This document shows positions 34,779 to 47,421 of a stretch of DNA of 64,000 nucleotides, piece after piece (position 1 is the first letter of the stretch; every line of letters starts with the position of its first letter). Position numbers and translations under genes: made by a program. The stretch lies in NCBI GenBank assembly GCA_963920665.1, contig OY987268.1, positions 21,144,501 through 21,208,500 of the forward strand, read 5' to 3'. The notes beneath the pieces are model-generated. The model saw nothing but the letters and a program-made list of their open reading frames with translations, was not told the origin of the DNA and ran no database searches. The stretch comes from Straminergon stramineum (lineage: Eukaryota > Streptophyta > Bryopsida > Hypnales > Calliergonaceae).

Positions 34779-37700
34779 CGCCATCGCGGATGATGAAATA
34801 TGGCAGTAGTAGAGGTCGGCAACTTTTGCGAGTTATCCAGTTTAGAACTCTTACGATCTTTGAGCGGCCTCTATTTTAGCGAAGTATCTTCACGACGAAA
34901 GACTTGTCGTTTCTACGCCGCCGAATACCCCGAGTTAGACTAAGGAGGCTTGTTCACATGTGACCACGTGCATTTGCTGTAATCTCTGGTGACTAAGCAG
35001 TACAGTTTTGCTGACAAGCGGGCGACATCACCTCGCTCAGTTCATCGGTTCTGTTCGAATCCATCTTGTTGCCAAGAGAACAACCGCCAGGTCATTGACA
35101 TTGCGCATCTCGGAGGACAGTAGCTTATCACAGTTGCGCAATAACTCTATTTTTACGTGACAGTTACACTCGAACCCGAGCTTTATCCTGGTGAAGCTGG
35201 ATGTAAGATGTCGGGGTGTAGACCATGTATTATTGTGGTTCAGCACAAAATAAGGACTAACTAGTTTTTTAGAGAAGGGAGACTTGGCAGTATTTCAATT
35301 GTTGTAGTTAACGTTACTTACATTCACTCGGAGATCTCACCTGGATGGATCCTTTTGCTGTGCTCTGACGTCGGTAGACGAGGTCTTGATCTAGTGGCAT
35401 TTGATTATTAGTAGGATGCTTGACTATTTACTTACAGTCGCATGTGCCGATATTTACGCTACTGCAGAGTTGTGGACGAACTCAAAGTGCACGCGAAGTC
35501 AGTGCTGGCATATTTAATGAAAAGCGATGGCGACACAGACTTCAGAATGCAAAATCTTAGAGCGCATGTTCGCGTCAATTTTAGAATTATGCACCATTGC
35601 TGCCTAGTTTTGGAGTGAAACTTTTGAAAGAAGTTATGGATTGTTACATTTTATTTGTTACTCAAGCTCTGGGCTTAAGAAGACATTTGAGTCATTTGTG
35701 GACTTGATATTATGAAACTTCGACCGCTTTATTGTCTCTGCTCGTACGACCGGAGTATACCTACATTCTTTGGGCCCTTGTGACTGTGAAGTGGGTACTG
35801 GTCATGCATAGCAGCAGTAGTGTTCCTCGATATATAGAAATGTGACGCCAGACAGATGTTCCTGTTAGCTTCATACGTTTATGTAATTTAACATTACTGT
35901 ATGACATAGCTTCATTCGGCAACGAAGTGTGTCACGACAAGTGGACGCTAAATGGGGAGTGATGGCGAAATCTACAGGTATGAATCGGGCCCCAGTTAGA
36001 CATCTCCTCGCATATGATCTATAATGCGTTAATTGCTTGAGGATAGCCTGACATGAATGTTCTACTCCATTTTCATAGCTCTCAAGTTATTTCTAAGTTA
36101 AGGTTTGATGCTGATGTTGATTAGATCCCAAGAACTTGGCACAGAATTTGGCATCTGACATCTTAAATTGACTAGTTTGTAACTGTTGTGCAGATCGTGA
36201 TCGAGTATCACGGGGAGAAACGATCTTTCATCTACATTAACACATTGGAAAGTTGAATTGATTTTAACTTTACAGTTACCTAGACGATTCGCGGAACTTG
36301 TGTGCAGTAGTCTCAGCGAGCCGTGGGTACTCACATTGACCTAACATTGTGTTTACATGTTTCGCTTATTTGCTGACGTTTTTGGTGAGTTGAGACTGAT
36401 CTCAGTTTGAATTTACATTACACTTCGTCTTCCTCCCGTACGTGTTTGTTCGTTGAAGTTAGTATCTGATTAAGGAACGAAAAGTGAAAAAGTGACGTGA
36501 CGTAGTTATTCCGTAACCTGTGTTCACTGTTTGGAGGAGCACTACTTCTAGAACTTAGACCTTGAGTGACTTCATCCTTGAGTGTCCAATGGAGAATGTA
36601 CCACACTCAGTTGTGCATGCCTTCATTCTCTACGAGTATAACCCAGGATGAATCACAGACCTTACTGTTCTCAGGTGTAGGTTCCGTGATTTGACAACTG
36701 GCCAACGACGTTTAGTAGCAGTTGAGTGGTTGTATGTTCTTAATCTGATGCCATTTGAAAGGACTCCAGAGCAATCTATGAAGGTGCTACGGCTTTGTAT
36801 GAATCAGACTATCATCTATCGTCTATGGTAGGTTCACTGCACGCTGACGTATCTAGCAGAGGATGCAGGAGAAAGCAGATTTGGTGTCGTGATGCTAAGT
36901 GGAGGAAAACGCGCACAGTAAGAAAGTGCTCTCAACCATCTAGGACTTCGCAAACGCAAGGGTAGGCTTTCTAAATCCGCTACTCGATTGTTCAGTTGGC
37001 TGATAAAAATAACGATATCTCTTCGATGCGCGCAGTGACGTCACAATGCAGATGCATTTAAGGAGCTCGACAATACCGTTAGCTACGAGTATTCAGGCAC
37101 GATATCTGGAAGGAATCCTTCTGAAGAACTTTAGGTGAGTTCTGGGCATCCTTCTGGAGAACTTTTAGTAAGTCTGGACTTGTTTGCACCCGAATTCTCT
37201 ATGATAAGCATATTGATGAGTCTGTGTAGTCATATTTTCAAAGCAGCACATTTATAGGATACATAGCATGCGAGGTCTTATTCAGGGTATCATTGGCAGG
37301 GACGACACGATGGCTCTGTCACGAAGATTATAGGGGTGATTCGGCTATTCAGTGTACATTCTCAGTACTGTCCAGCTGAATCTGAAAGTTTCTGCATTGA
37401 TTGCACATTCTGAGTATTGATCGACTGAATCTAATTTCTGCATACTAAGTAGCGGATAACGCGACTTCTGCGACCTGGAAACTGTGCTTCAGTTGGTTGC
37501 CCTTGTTGTGCGGGGCTTGCTGAATCACTCCAAGAACTCTTTTATCAGGATGATCGCATACCATCGGGTCAGCGTTATAATTATTACGTGAGCCCTTGTA
37601 CTTTACCTTGTTTATTTTGAATATCAACTGCTATTGCTTACCCTGAAGATAAGTTGTCTCTCGGTTCTCTGAACATCCGCTGCGTGAATTCAAATAGTGC

Positions 37701-39498
37701 ATTCCGCTCAACATAGATCTGGATTAATAGGTCTACCAATAATGAGAGATCTCGTCGGTTCTAAATTTTATAATTGTAGCAGCTTTGTCTTGCCTTGATG
37801 ATTCTCATCCAGCGCTTCTGGTAAATCTGGTCTCAAAGATTGCTCAGAGTTTCTTATATAGACTTCCGTGGACGTCGTTCTTGCTGAGGATGTGCGATTT
37901 TTAGAGTATGCTCCTCATTTATTGAGTTCTTCCATTCTGTTCCTCAAACTTTGTTTACTGTACATGTGCTGTACAGTCAGTGATTGGTTCTCGGATTGGT
38001 TCCAGTTATGCATAGTATTTCTTTTATTATATGCATATGATTATAGATACGTACGGATACTCCTGACTGACTGCTGTCAACGCTCAAGGTAACTTGAAAC
38101 CAATAGCAACCCTGGATTCGAGCCTGTGTACTTGGGGACTTTGCGAGTTGGAAGTACTGTGAGCATCGGTTTTATGCGCGCTACTTTATTGGAGGTGTGA
38201 TCAACTCGAGGGCCATTTGAGTTGCTGATACTTTTTGAGTCAGTGTTACAACGTCTTAATGCCAGGCTTTTAAATATGCTTTGCTTGGTTTAGACGGTTC
38301 GAGAGTCTCAGTGTTTTGCGTAGTTCGAGGAAATGGTAAATATAAGCTTTGGCATTCAGATTCTGCCTGAAACTTTTGTTCATGCAGTTGTAGTTTTTTT
38401 TCATGTTGCAGTTCATTTTAAAGTGAAGGCCTTGTCTTCTCAAGTCAAGGTTCCTGCTCGTAGGCATTTACCGTCTACCATACTGGAGGAAGTTGCAACT
38501 TTCTGAAAATCCCGGAGCAGAGATTTGATTCTGATATCATTTTAACAGTATGATTTTGAATTTTCAGTCGTATTAAATCTCGATATTGCAGCAGTGCTAT
38601 CACTGAGTTTCAGTCGCAGTGTCTGACCTTCTCTGAGGTGTCACTTAGTCTTGTTTGGTGCGAGCGGGGGTGCAAGCAGTCGTTCTAAGATCATCCTTTA
38701 TCGGGGTGCTACATGGCCATTTAAACAGAAGTTCACCACCTTCATTGACAAAGCGATCAATGTTATAGACATATAGTAGCAAATGATGTCAGTATGTGAG
38801 TCACTCATGCAATGCACTTCCAATCCCGTCGAGGGTTACGCTGGAGATACTCATATTGGGGTAATACGAACCCTTAGTTTCGATGACGACTTATCGAGTG
38901 TTTTGTCCAGGTGAGAAGGCTTAGAACATACGCTCAACGTTGTGACTGCTTAAGGTATGGACACCTACATTTAGACCAGAAGGAGTCACTTTTTCCTAGA
39001 TATTGACTTGACAAGATGTACACACTTTGAAAATGAAAGTCTGGTTTGGTATTGGTTTATAGTACACCTAAAGACAATATTTTAAAAATTCATAACTTAT
39101 TCATACTCTAACCAAATAATGCATGCTAAAGTACGTTGGAATCTGTTACCAGTAAGGCCTAATAAAAATAATGAAAATAATTTGTGTTTAATAATAGTAA
39201 CTACGCTCAGCTATAATTAGGATCCATTGTAAGTCCGCACACCTTAGTTTCCTTTCTTCATCCAGACTCTCCGTCTGCAATGGTATTGCAGGTGATTTTC
39301 AAACAAAAACTGAAATATACTCCGCAGCTTTGGGATCAGGGATTTCTTGCATTCTCCCTGTTGAGTGGCTACGTGATCTTCTCTACAGTGAAAGCACTCT
39401 CACCTGGACCACACGCGTGCGCGCTGTACCACCCAATAGTCATCATTAACAGAATGGCCGTGGTAACGTAATACCAGAAACGCTCTGACGGTATTCAA
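34779..39498. other. mostly non-repetitive DNA downstream of the MIR529 pair
   Basis: No coding exon is recognised. Open frames are short (up to about 84 codons) and lack motifs. Composition is balanced, with frequent CG. Donor-like 'aggtgagt' strings occur (for example near 37,133), so the primary miRNA transcript may be spliced and extend through here, which is inference. An 'aataaa' lies near 39,160, close to a return to AT-rich sequence, and could mark a 3' end. Weak internal duplications lie at about 37,110-37,175 and 37,345-37,440. Confidence 0.4.
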
Positions 39499-39734
39499 GG
39501 CCGGGGTGGATTGACCCCCTCGCTCGTCCCCAAGTAAAAACCCTGAAATTTTTTATTTTTCACTCATGATAAAATTTGCAAATTTTGAATTCATATTTGC
39601 AATCAGAGGCCCTCAATTAGATAGGGGAGGTAGAGAAGACAAATTAATGATGCACAAAATAGGGGGTCTTTTTTTTTACATGCACCCCTGGAATGACTTG
39701 GGGGGACGAGCGAGGGGGTCAATCCACCCCGGCC
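39499..39734. mobile_element. 236-bp MITE with 8-bp target duplication
   Basis: The termini are nearly perfect inverted repeats of about 38 bp: left GGCCGGGGTGGATTGACCCC then 'ctcgctcgtccccaagt'; the right end is the same in reverse complement except for two extra C. The flanks are an exact 8-bp duplication, GTATTCAA at 39,491-39,498 and 39,735-39,742. An 8-bp duplication fits the hAT superfamily, although these termini are not the usual CAGGG type. The interior is AT-rich with no coding capacity. Near-identity of the arms implies recent insertion. Confidence 0.9.
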
Positions 39735-41266
39735 GTATTCAAGGTGTGCAGCTTGAGTTTGAAAGTTTCTGAGGCTGCAACTTGCCGCGCAGTAGAGCCA
39801 ATCGAGCGTGAGATATGGAATGACTTCTGAGTCTTCAAGTTCACTGCTAATGTTTGTTCATTTATTTACATTTTTTGGTTCCCAGTGATCGATTGAAGCC
39901 TCCGCTCGAGATTCGCACGCTGGAGCTGTATTCCCTAGATGAGAAGCTTTGCTTGGTGAGGCCTTCGTCTTTGAAAGTTTTACCAGTCTCGAATGCAACC
40001 AATTTTCAGCTAAGCGCTATTCAAAACCTACGCCAGCTCCATACTGGGGTGTCTGCAAGTGGATAATTCGGCCGATTCTCTCCTCCTGATCACGTAAGTT
40101 AGCCCTGGAAGGACACCGCCTAGGTGATAGTGACTCAGTCAAAAATGATTCAATTTTTGAACTGAGTCACTGCAGATGCTTTCCGTGTTTCAGAGAAAAT
40201 CATCCATCGGGAATCTTTATTGTCCTCAATTGAATTGCGTTCTCCCAGGGGTAAACTTGTGAGTTGTGACATATTTTAGCTTAAGAGCCAATGAGCAGGG
40301 TTCTGTGCCACCTCTCAATCTAGGCCAACTCTACCGTAGGCTACTGTAGTGCTGTACTCATCACACTCAACTGGCGGTGATTTGGTATTTTAGACTCACT
40401 TCATGCTACGACCTGAAGTGGGCTAGCCGCTGTGGTACCACTGCTGATTAGGCTAGATATTCTGTAAAGCCAGACGTCATGGTGAGCTACTACAGTCCAC
40501 AGCCGGCCTCCTACTCTACGGAGAAAAATGCTGAGAATGAAATATGGTCATTACTATTCAAGGAATTACAGATTTCCGGTACAGGCTACTGCTGCTAAAT
40601 ATGCGCACCTGTGGCTGTCAGTTATTTCACTTCAGGACCTGTGATTCTGTGAAATTTATTGAGAGAAGAATTTTGAAGTGAAGAATGTCCCCGACTGCAT
40701 TGCAGCGGCTCTGGATACTGACACGCCTACTTGTGGGGACCGGGCCTTTTTTTTCGGTTTTTGAGAAAATGCCAGACTGGCTATAGTTAGTCTTCATCCT
40801 GTTGCCCACATGGCGAGGGACACAATTCCAACAATGAATCATACTGGGGAAAGTCCTAGTGTGACTGGCATAATCTGGCACACAGGGTTTTCAATTGGTG
40901 ACAAATTCTGGCACTATCAAGAAAATTTTCTAAGCAAAAAAGGCAAAACTTTTTGGGATAGCTAGCATCATATGGCACTTACAATTTTTATCAAAAGTGA
41001 AAAAAAGGCGAATTCGCAAGGTACTGGTGGTGTATTTAGGCACCACCTCACATTATAAAAAAATAACAATTTACTTGCAAATATTTGCATACGATAGCAC
41101 ATGGTAGAAGGAAAAAAATCAATTCATTCATAAATATTGTTTATGGACACAAGGGACCAAGCTAGGGTCCATCCATGGAAGAAAAAGTCCTTCATCATGC
41201 ATGGCTGCTGGACTTCAATAATTCCCATTGACCTTAAAACTCAATGGATAAGCCCATGTCTATAGT
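39735..41266. other. end of the balanced-composition block and 3' remnant of the hAT gene
   Basis: Balanced composition continues to about 40,880, then the sequence becomes AT-rich. No gene is recognised. The last 26 bp before LTR copy C (41,241-41,266, minus strand) continue the reading frame of the hAT relic at 49,925 for about six codons to a TGA. The hAT 3' untranslated or terminal part probably occupies up to a few hundred bases here. Confidence 0.45.
40129..40171. repeat. 43-bp hairpin with TGACTCA / TGAGTCA arms
   Basis: 'agtgactcagtcaaaaat' pairs with 'atttttgaactgagtcact' with one bulged base, around a very short loop. The arms contain the GCN4/AP-1-type core TGACTCA. It is too short to be a miRNA precursor. 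Confidence 0.7.
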
Positions 41267-42532
41267 TGTAAGCCCCCAATTAGTCACCTAGGACTTTTTT
41301 AATTTTAATTTTATTTTTTAAAATTTTGTATTATATTATTTAAAATGTAGTTTTATATACAAAAATCCCCCCAAAGAGTGTAGAACCAAAATATGTGTGT
41401 CACATGCCAATATAGTATTTGGTCTATATTTAGAATATTATAACTAGAATACCCCAACCATGAGTTGTAAATAGGTTAAAACCCAGCTAATTGTGGTAAA
41501 TTAATAGATTATGAGTTATGGGCATATTAGGCTCAAAATCCCACGTAGAAAGGACATCTCTAGGTTAATGTTGGTTGAGAGAATCTTGGTCAAGCATATA
41601 GGTCAGTTCCCAGAGATAGTTTCTAGTTTTTCCATCTTATCGACAAAATAGTAGAACCCTTATTGTTGGTTTACAAGTATCTAAAATACCAAGATGGGAC
41701 CTTGGAGGAATCTATGGTCAAAAGAGGGTGATGTAGGGTTATAACCACTCCTGGGAACCACCAACGAAGTCGGTTTGCCTAGATTCCCTTCAATGTGAAA
41801 GATTCCTTGGTCACTAACAATTAAACGAGGGGGTGGATTTTATCCCCCCAAGGCCAATGTGTAGAGTAAAAATATGAGCCTACATATGTGTTTTGGGATC
41901 CCATGAGAGGTTCCATGAAAAATTTCGGAATTTTTTGATAGTCAAAAGATGCCTTTCTGGATGGTTAACTACCAAAATCAACAATAGAAAATTCTTAGAA
42001 ATTCCCCAAGTGGTGGTAAAATCTCACTAAAAATTAGTATAATTTTTTTTATGTCAAGAAGTTGCTCTGAAAAGTTTTGAGACATTTTGATAGTTAAAAG
42101 TACCTGAACTTGCAAGATTCCCCGACAACTAGTAGAAATTAAAGTCTACGGTAGAGTTGACCAATAGAGTAGGAGCATATGGAAGTGGAATGGGGCTCAA
42201 GCTAGGTTTCTCTTACTATATCCACTATATCCACTTAAGAGCCTAGGCTAGTTACTTTTGCCAAAAAAGTCAAACTCTAAAAGTTGAATTTTTTTTCCGA
42301 TTTTGGTGATAAGTTGGCCCTAAGTTTCATTGAGATTTTGAAGATAGGAAAGGGGTACGGGTTTGCAAAGGGTAAAAATGGCCTTCCAAAGCCAATAGTG
42401 CAATCCGTTTGCGATTTGGAGTTACTCTCTAAAAGTTACCTTAGTGGGCCAATATAGGATGAAAATCTATGAAGATAAGGTTAATTTAGATGAACGAGAG
42501 GAGTTGGGTGCCCAGGAAAGAGTATAAAAGGG

Positions 42533-42540
42533 CACTCCTT
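42533..42540 (+). promoter_or_regulatory. TATA box of LTR copy C
   Basis: TATAAAAG followed by 'ggcactcctttt', homologous to 20,649-20,656. It lies 1,266 bp from the LTR start. Confidence 0.6.
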
Positions 42541-43559
42541 TTCCTCTCTTATCACCCTCTTTTTGTATAATTGGGTCCGTTGGGTCCAATTTATGTTGGA
42601 ATTGTGGCATTTTAGCCACAAACCTTGTAACAGTGTTTTTTGGGCATTTTTTTTTTTTTTTTTTTTTTTTTCAAGCTTGTGAGGTTTTTGTGGGTCCCTT
42701 GCACCTTGAGTTTGTGTGGTACTAATTCTCCCAAGCCTTTGAGGCTTAAATGTTTTATTTTTATTGTCTTACTAGAGGTTGTGGTTGTGTGTATTTTCGA
42801 GGGTTTCCTTGGTCCCCTTCTTTGTCTTGTCGTTGTATTAACTATAGAGTAACCCCCCATATGACTGGTGATGTCACTTTGGGGGATTTTTAGTTCAAAG
42901 TCCATCATTGTACTAACTCCGTGTTGCTATTCTAATCCTTAAGTGTCAAGGGTCCTTTTTTGTCCCCTAATACTAATGTGGTGTTCCCTAGAGTGAGCCA
43001 AGAGGGTGTGAGGGTTGGTGGGTCCGATTGTGACGATGAAACTTTGAACCCTCTTAGGGCCAAAAGTCTTAACTTTGTGTTAAAAAAGAGAAACACAGTG
43101 AAGCTTTCAACCCCCTTAGGATCAAAAGTCTTAGTGGTGCATTAAAACCACCCCATGGGAGAACCTTGAGCCCTCGTGGTCCTTTTCCCTACAAAGTTTA
43201 GTTCCCAAAACATGTTGAAAATAAACCAAAGTTTAGGCCTCCAAAAGTAGGAGTTAGAGGTCAAGACAATCATGAGGAGTGCATAGTGAAAGGTAAAGGG
43301 AAGCCCTTCATTCCCCCGAACCTAGCCACACAACCTACTAACCGTAGAGATGACTCCTCCTAATCCCCCTTAGAGGTCTAGTGCAAGGTCAGCCATAGAT
43401 GAAAAAACTCCAATAAACTCGACCAACATCCAACAATCAAGACCGGCCCCTAGCAATTCAGACCAAATCCAACATCTCAAGCCATTTCCCAACACCCGAC
43501 ACCCCGACCCAAACCTAGGGCCGATAACCGCTAGGTTAGGGCTAGGCAGGGTCCAATAT

Positions 43560-43900
43560 CTATCGGGTCAAGGGAGAGGGTTTTAGTGAGTGCCAGGTAG
43601 GAAGGGCAGTCCAGTAATTGTTGGTGAGGAAATAAAGGGGTACAATAAATGGAGAAAGGGAGCGGGGTTCAATAAGAGGGGGGAGGGGATTCAGTAATTG
43701 CAAAGGGGAAGGCAAGGTCCAGTAAATGCTGGGTTGGGGAGAAGGGTTCAGTACATGCGAAAGGGAGAAAAGGTCCAACAACTGTTGGGTTCAAGGAGTG
43801 GGGTTCAATAAAAAAAAGGGGAGTGATGTCTAGCAAATATCGAAGGGGAAGGCAAGGTCTAGTACCTGCGGTCAAGGGGGAAAGGGCTTGGTAAACTAGG
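43560..43900. repeat. G-rich minisatellite in LTR copy C
   Basis: Degenerate 40-60 bp units of the form 'ggggttcaataa...gggaaggcaaggtc' recur. The block starts about 2.3 kb from the LTR 5' end. The unit differs from those of A, B, F and H. Confidence 0.7.
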
Positions 43901-45974
43901 GATTAGGGAGGGTTTGTAAGCACTAAACCAAGGGTTGGGGTAAGAAGGGCTTGGAAAAAAGGAGGGCTAGTAAAGTTAGGGATTAGGGAGAGAAAGAAGT
44001 AGCGAAAAAGAGCGTGACCTTTGCACTAGAGCACAAATTAGAGCGGAGAGTCCAAAGCCCTGTCTCCCATAAAACATTACCAAGGTAAAGAAGACAAGCA
44101 AAGTGAAGGCAACAAGAGGCCGGAAGAATGCGGGAGTGACAAGAGGAAGAGACCATTTGAAGGAACAAATGGAGAGCAAATAAGATAGGAGTAGAATCTC
44201 CAAGTTGGATTGGAGCCCTTAGATTAAAATTAGGTGATTATCGCAAGTTTAAGCGTAAGATGTAAAATGTAAGAAATAGCTCAACCTTGTAGGATGCCAT
44301 GATGTGTCCTTGGCTAGCCTCATAGGTAGAACCAAGGGTAGCTGGGCCACCATAGTACATAGGAGGGAAAATGTGGAAGGAAAAAGAAGAGGGAAGGAAA
44401 GAAATGGGACAAAGCCAACAAATAAACCCTTGTATTAATCTATCTTATGATTAGAACGGGGGTTCGTTGTATCGCGGCATGTGAGCGCCAATTTACCCAC
44501 CCTTGGTAAATTACAAATACAACCAAGTTCTGGGATTGGCTAAGTGAATCCTACCTTTGGGTGTCTAAGTGTAGTCCATTGTGCCTTCCAAGCAATAGAT
44601 CTTTTTACTAAGTGCCTAAAGTGACCCCCAAATGTGCAAGATTCTCCTATCTTGTGTCTAGTGTTTTGACTGACTCAATGGATGGCCCGCTATATGTTTT
44701 GGATGGAACCTATGTTAGGGCAGAACTAACCTAAGAAAACTCTAGCTCATCCTTTTCCATTTCTGAAAACCTGAAACTCGACCCCATCCAACCTTCCTAG
44801 CCAAAGTTATGAGTGGATGAAGTTTGATCGCTACTCAGTTTCTCAAACTTCATCCATTGATTGAACCTAGTTCCTTAATTCAAAAAGATTCCAAATTTTT
44901 AATTATGGGTCAAAACACTTTCTCCTACCTAGATCTGGAGTTGGGCTCTAATTGGGGTCTCTCTCAAGATTCTCATCCAAGCTTTACCTAAACTTCATCC
45001 GCTCATTTCTCCCAAGCTATAATTCGGAATTAACTTTTCTCTTCGGCTTTGGGTCCTAATTGATAGCCTTCTCCTAATTTCCTTGATTCGTTGTCAATAC
45101 CTAGGTTTAGCTCTTCTTCATCCAAATCCACCCTAACCTTCATCCGGTGATAACTTCCTTGTTTTTTACCCGATTAGGGCGTGCCTTAGGGTTTTGGAAA
45201 GCTACGGCTTTCTTCTTTAAGTTTCTATCCTAAGATCCTACCTAACCTATAGTCTTAAGTGTCTGACCTAGGGGTAGGCCTTGGCCAAAGTTACTAATTG
45301 CTAATCAAGGACCTTGGAAGAGTTGGGAGAGGTTTAATTCGTACCTTAGAACTGGAATCGCTGATCGTGCCCATTGGAAGCTCTCCCTCCTTGGCCATGA
45401 ACTCCCGTGCCGCAATACAATGAACCATTGTTCTAATCATAAAAGAATTTAATACAAGGGTTTATTTGTTAGCTTCGTCTTATTTTTTTCCCTCTTTCTT
45501 CTTTTCTTCCCCCTCTATTCTTCCTACGTACTCTGGTGGCCCAACTACCCTTGGTTCTACTTATGAAGCTAATCTTAAGGACGCATCATGCCATCCTCCT
45601 AGGTTGAACTATCTCTTACGCCCTACACCTTATACTTAATCTCGTGTAAATCACCTAATTTTAATCTAAGGGCTTGGATAAGATTTGGGGATTACCCTCC
45701 TATCTTATCTACTTCCACTCCTTCCCTTCAAATTGTCTTCCTTCTTGTCACTCTCTCATTCTTCCGACCACTTGCTTGTTACTTTGGTGATGTTTGCAAG
45801 AGATAGGGAGTTGGATTCCTTGCTCCAAAGGTTGCTTAGTGCAGTGTACGTGTCTTGTTAGCCTCTTCCTTCCCTTCTCCCTCTCCTTCAATAGATGGAT
45901 AGCCCGCCCCAACCTCTCTTCTCACTAGAACCTCCCTACCCAACCTTAGATATTGGGACAGTCTCCCTTGCTTT

Positions 45975-46455
45975 CCCTTTTGATTACCAGAGTCTCCCTA
46001 CTCAACTCAATTGTTGGGTAGACCTTCCCTTGCTTTCCCTTTTGATTAGTGGACCGCCTCTCCCAACCTTAATGATTGGTAGCCCCTCCCTTACTTTCTT
46101 CTTTAGTTAACGGACCCCCTCTACCGACCTCAATGACTAAACAGACCCTCCTTTTACTCCCTTTTTGATTATCGGAGCCCCCTTCCTGACCTTAATGACT
46201 GGTAGTCCCTCCCTTTCTCCCTTTTTTGATTATTGGACCTCTCTCCCAACCACAATGACTAGACATACTTTCCCTTGCTTCCTTTTTTGATTACCGAACC
46301 TCTCTCCTGACCTTAATGACTAGCAGCCCCTTCCTTGCTTCCATTTTTGATTAATGGACCTCCTCTCCCAACCTTAATGACTAGGAAGACCCCCCTTGCT
46401 CCATTTTTGATTATCGGAGCCCCTCTCCTATCGACCTGAATGACTAGACAGTTCC
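45975..46455. repeat. 62-bp minisatellite in LTR copy B
   Basis: About eight units are present. Each starts near 'ttttttgattatcggacc', passes through 'ctctcccaaccttaatgact' and ends in a 'cccttgcttcc' pyrimidine run. Unit length is about 58-64 bp. It is the clearest of the private minisatellites and lies about 2.2-2.7 kb from the LTR 5' end. Confidence 0.9.
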
Positions 46456-47413
46456 TACCCAACACCCGATGCCTGGTCCTGGCCTTGATACTTCTTGGGT
46501 ATTAGAATGTTGGGTGGTGGGCACTAGTCTAGGGTTGTTGGGTACTGGACTGACCTTCCTTTGTTGATTTTTTGCTAACTTCTAAGAGGAGTTTGGGAAA
46601 GCTATGTCTATAATTAGTGGGGGCATGGTAGGCTTGTGGGGGTGAAGGCTGCACTGTATTTCTTACTAATTACTCATGATACTCTACTTGACGTCTAATT
46701 CCTATTTTTTGGGGTCTAAACCTTGGTTTATTCCCAATATGTTTTGGGAACTAAAACTTTTAGGGACAGGGACCACGGGGGCTCACAACTCTTCTATGGG
46801 GTGGTTTTAAGACACTACTGAGATTTTTGACCCCCAAGGGATTCAAAGCTTTTCCATGGTTCTTTCTTTTAACACACCACTAAGACTTATAATCCCAAGG
46901 GGGGTCAAAGCTTCGCCATAAGGGCGGGACCCACTCCCCTCACACCCTTGTATTTTTCACTAGGGAACACCATGTCAATATTAGGGACTAAAGGAAGGGA
47001 CCTTCGACACTCAAGGGACTAGTTATGCGGGGTTAGTATCATAAAAGACTTGAACTAAAAGCCCCTCAAAGTGGCATCATTGGTCATATGGGGGGTTGCT
47101 CTAAGGTTAGTACAACGGCAAGACAAGGAGGGTGACAAAAGAGCCCCTTAAAAGAAAACGCACACAACTTCTAGTAACATAGTAAGGTAGAAAAACCTTC
47201 AAGCTCAAGTTTGGAAGAGTTAGCACTATGCATACTCAAGATGCAAGGGACCTACAAAGACCTCACAAGATTGAGAAAACCACAATGGCCAAAAGTGCCC
47301 AAAAAACAGCATTGCAAGGCTTGTGGCTAAAAATGCCACAATTTTCAATACAACTTGGATCAAATGGATCCAATTACACAAAAAGGGGGTGGTGAGAGAG
47401 GAGAAGGGGTGCC

Positions 47414-47421
47414 CTTTTATA
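47414..47421 (-). promoter_or_regulatory. TATA box of LTR copy B
   Basis: TATAAAAG on the minus strand followed by 'ggcacccc'. It points toward the TATA box of copy C, 4.9 kb away. Confidence 0.6.

Noticed and set aside
34256..34879. 207-codon open frame covering both miR529 hairpins
   Set aside because: The conserved content is the hairpin pairing, not the protein. The frame shows repeated Arg/Glu/Ser strings that simply translate the mature and star strands. Small peptides from pri-miRNAs exist, but nothing here supports one.
31900..40880. The balanced-composition block as contamination or horizontal transfer
   Set aside because: There is no N gap or abrupt duplicated junction at its edges, and a MIR529 locus of bryophyte type is expected in a plant genome. 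A misjoin cannot be fully excluded from sequence alone.
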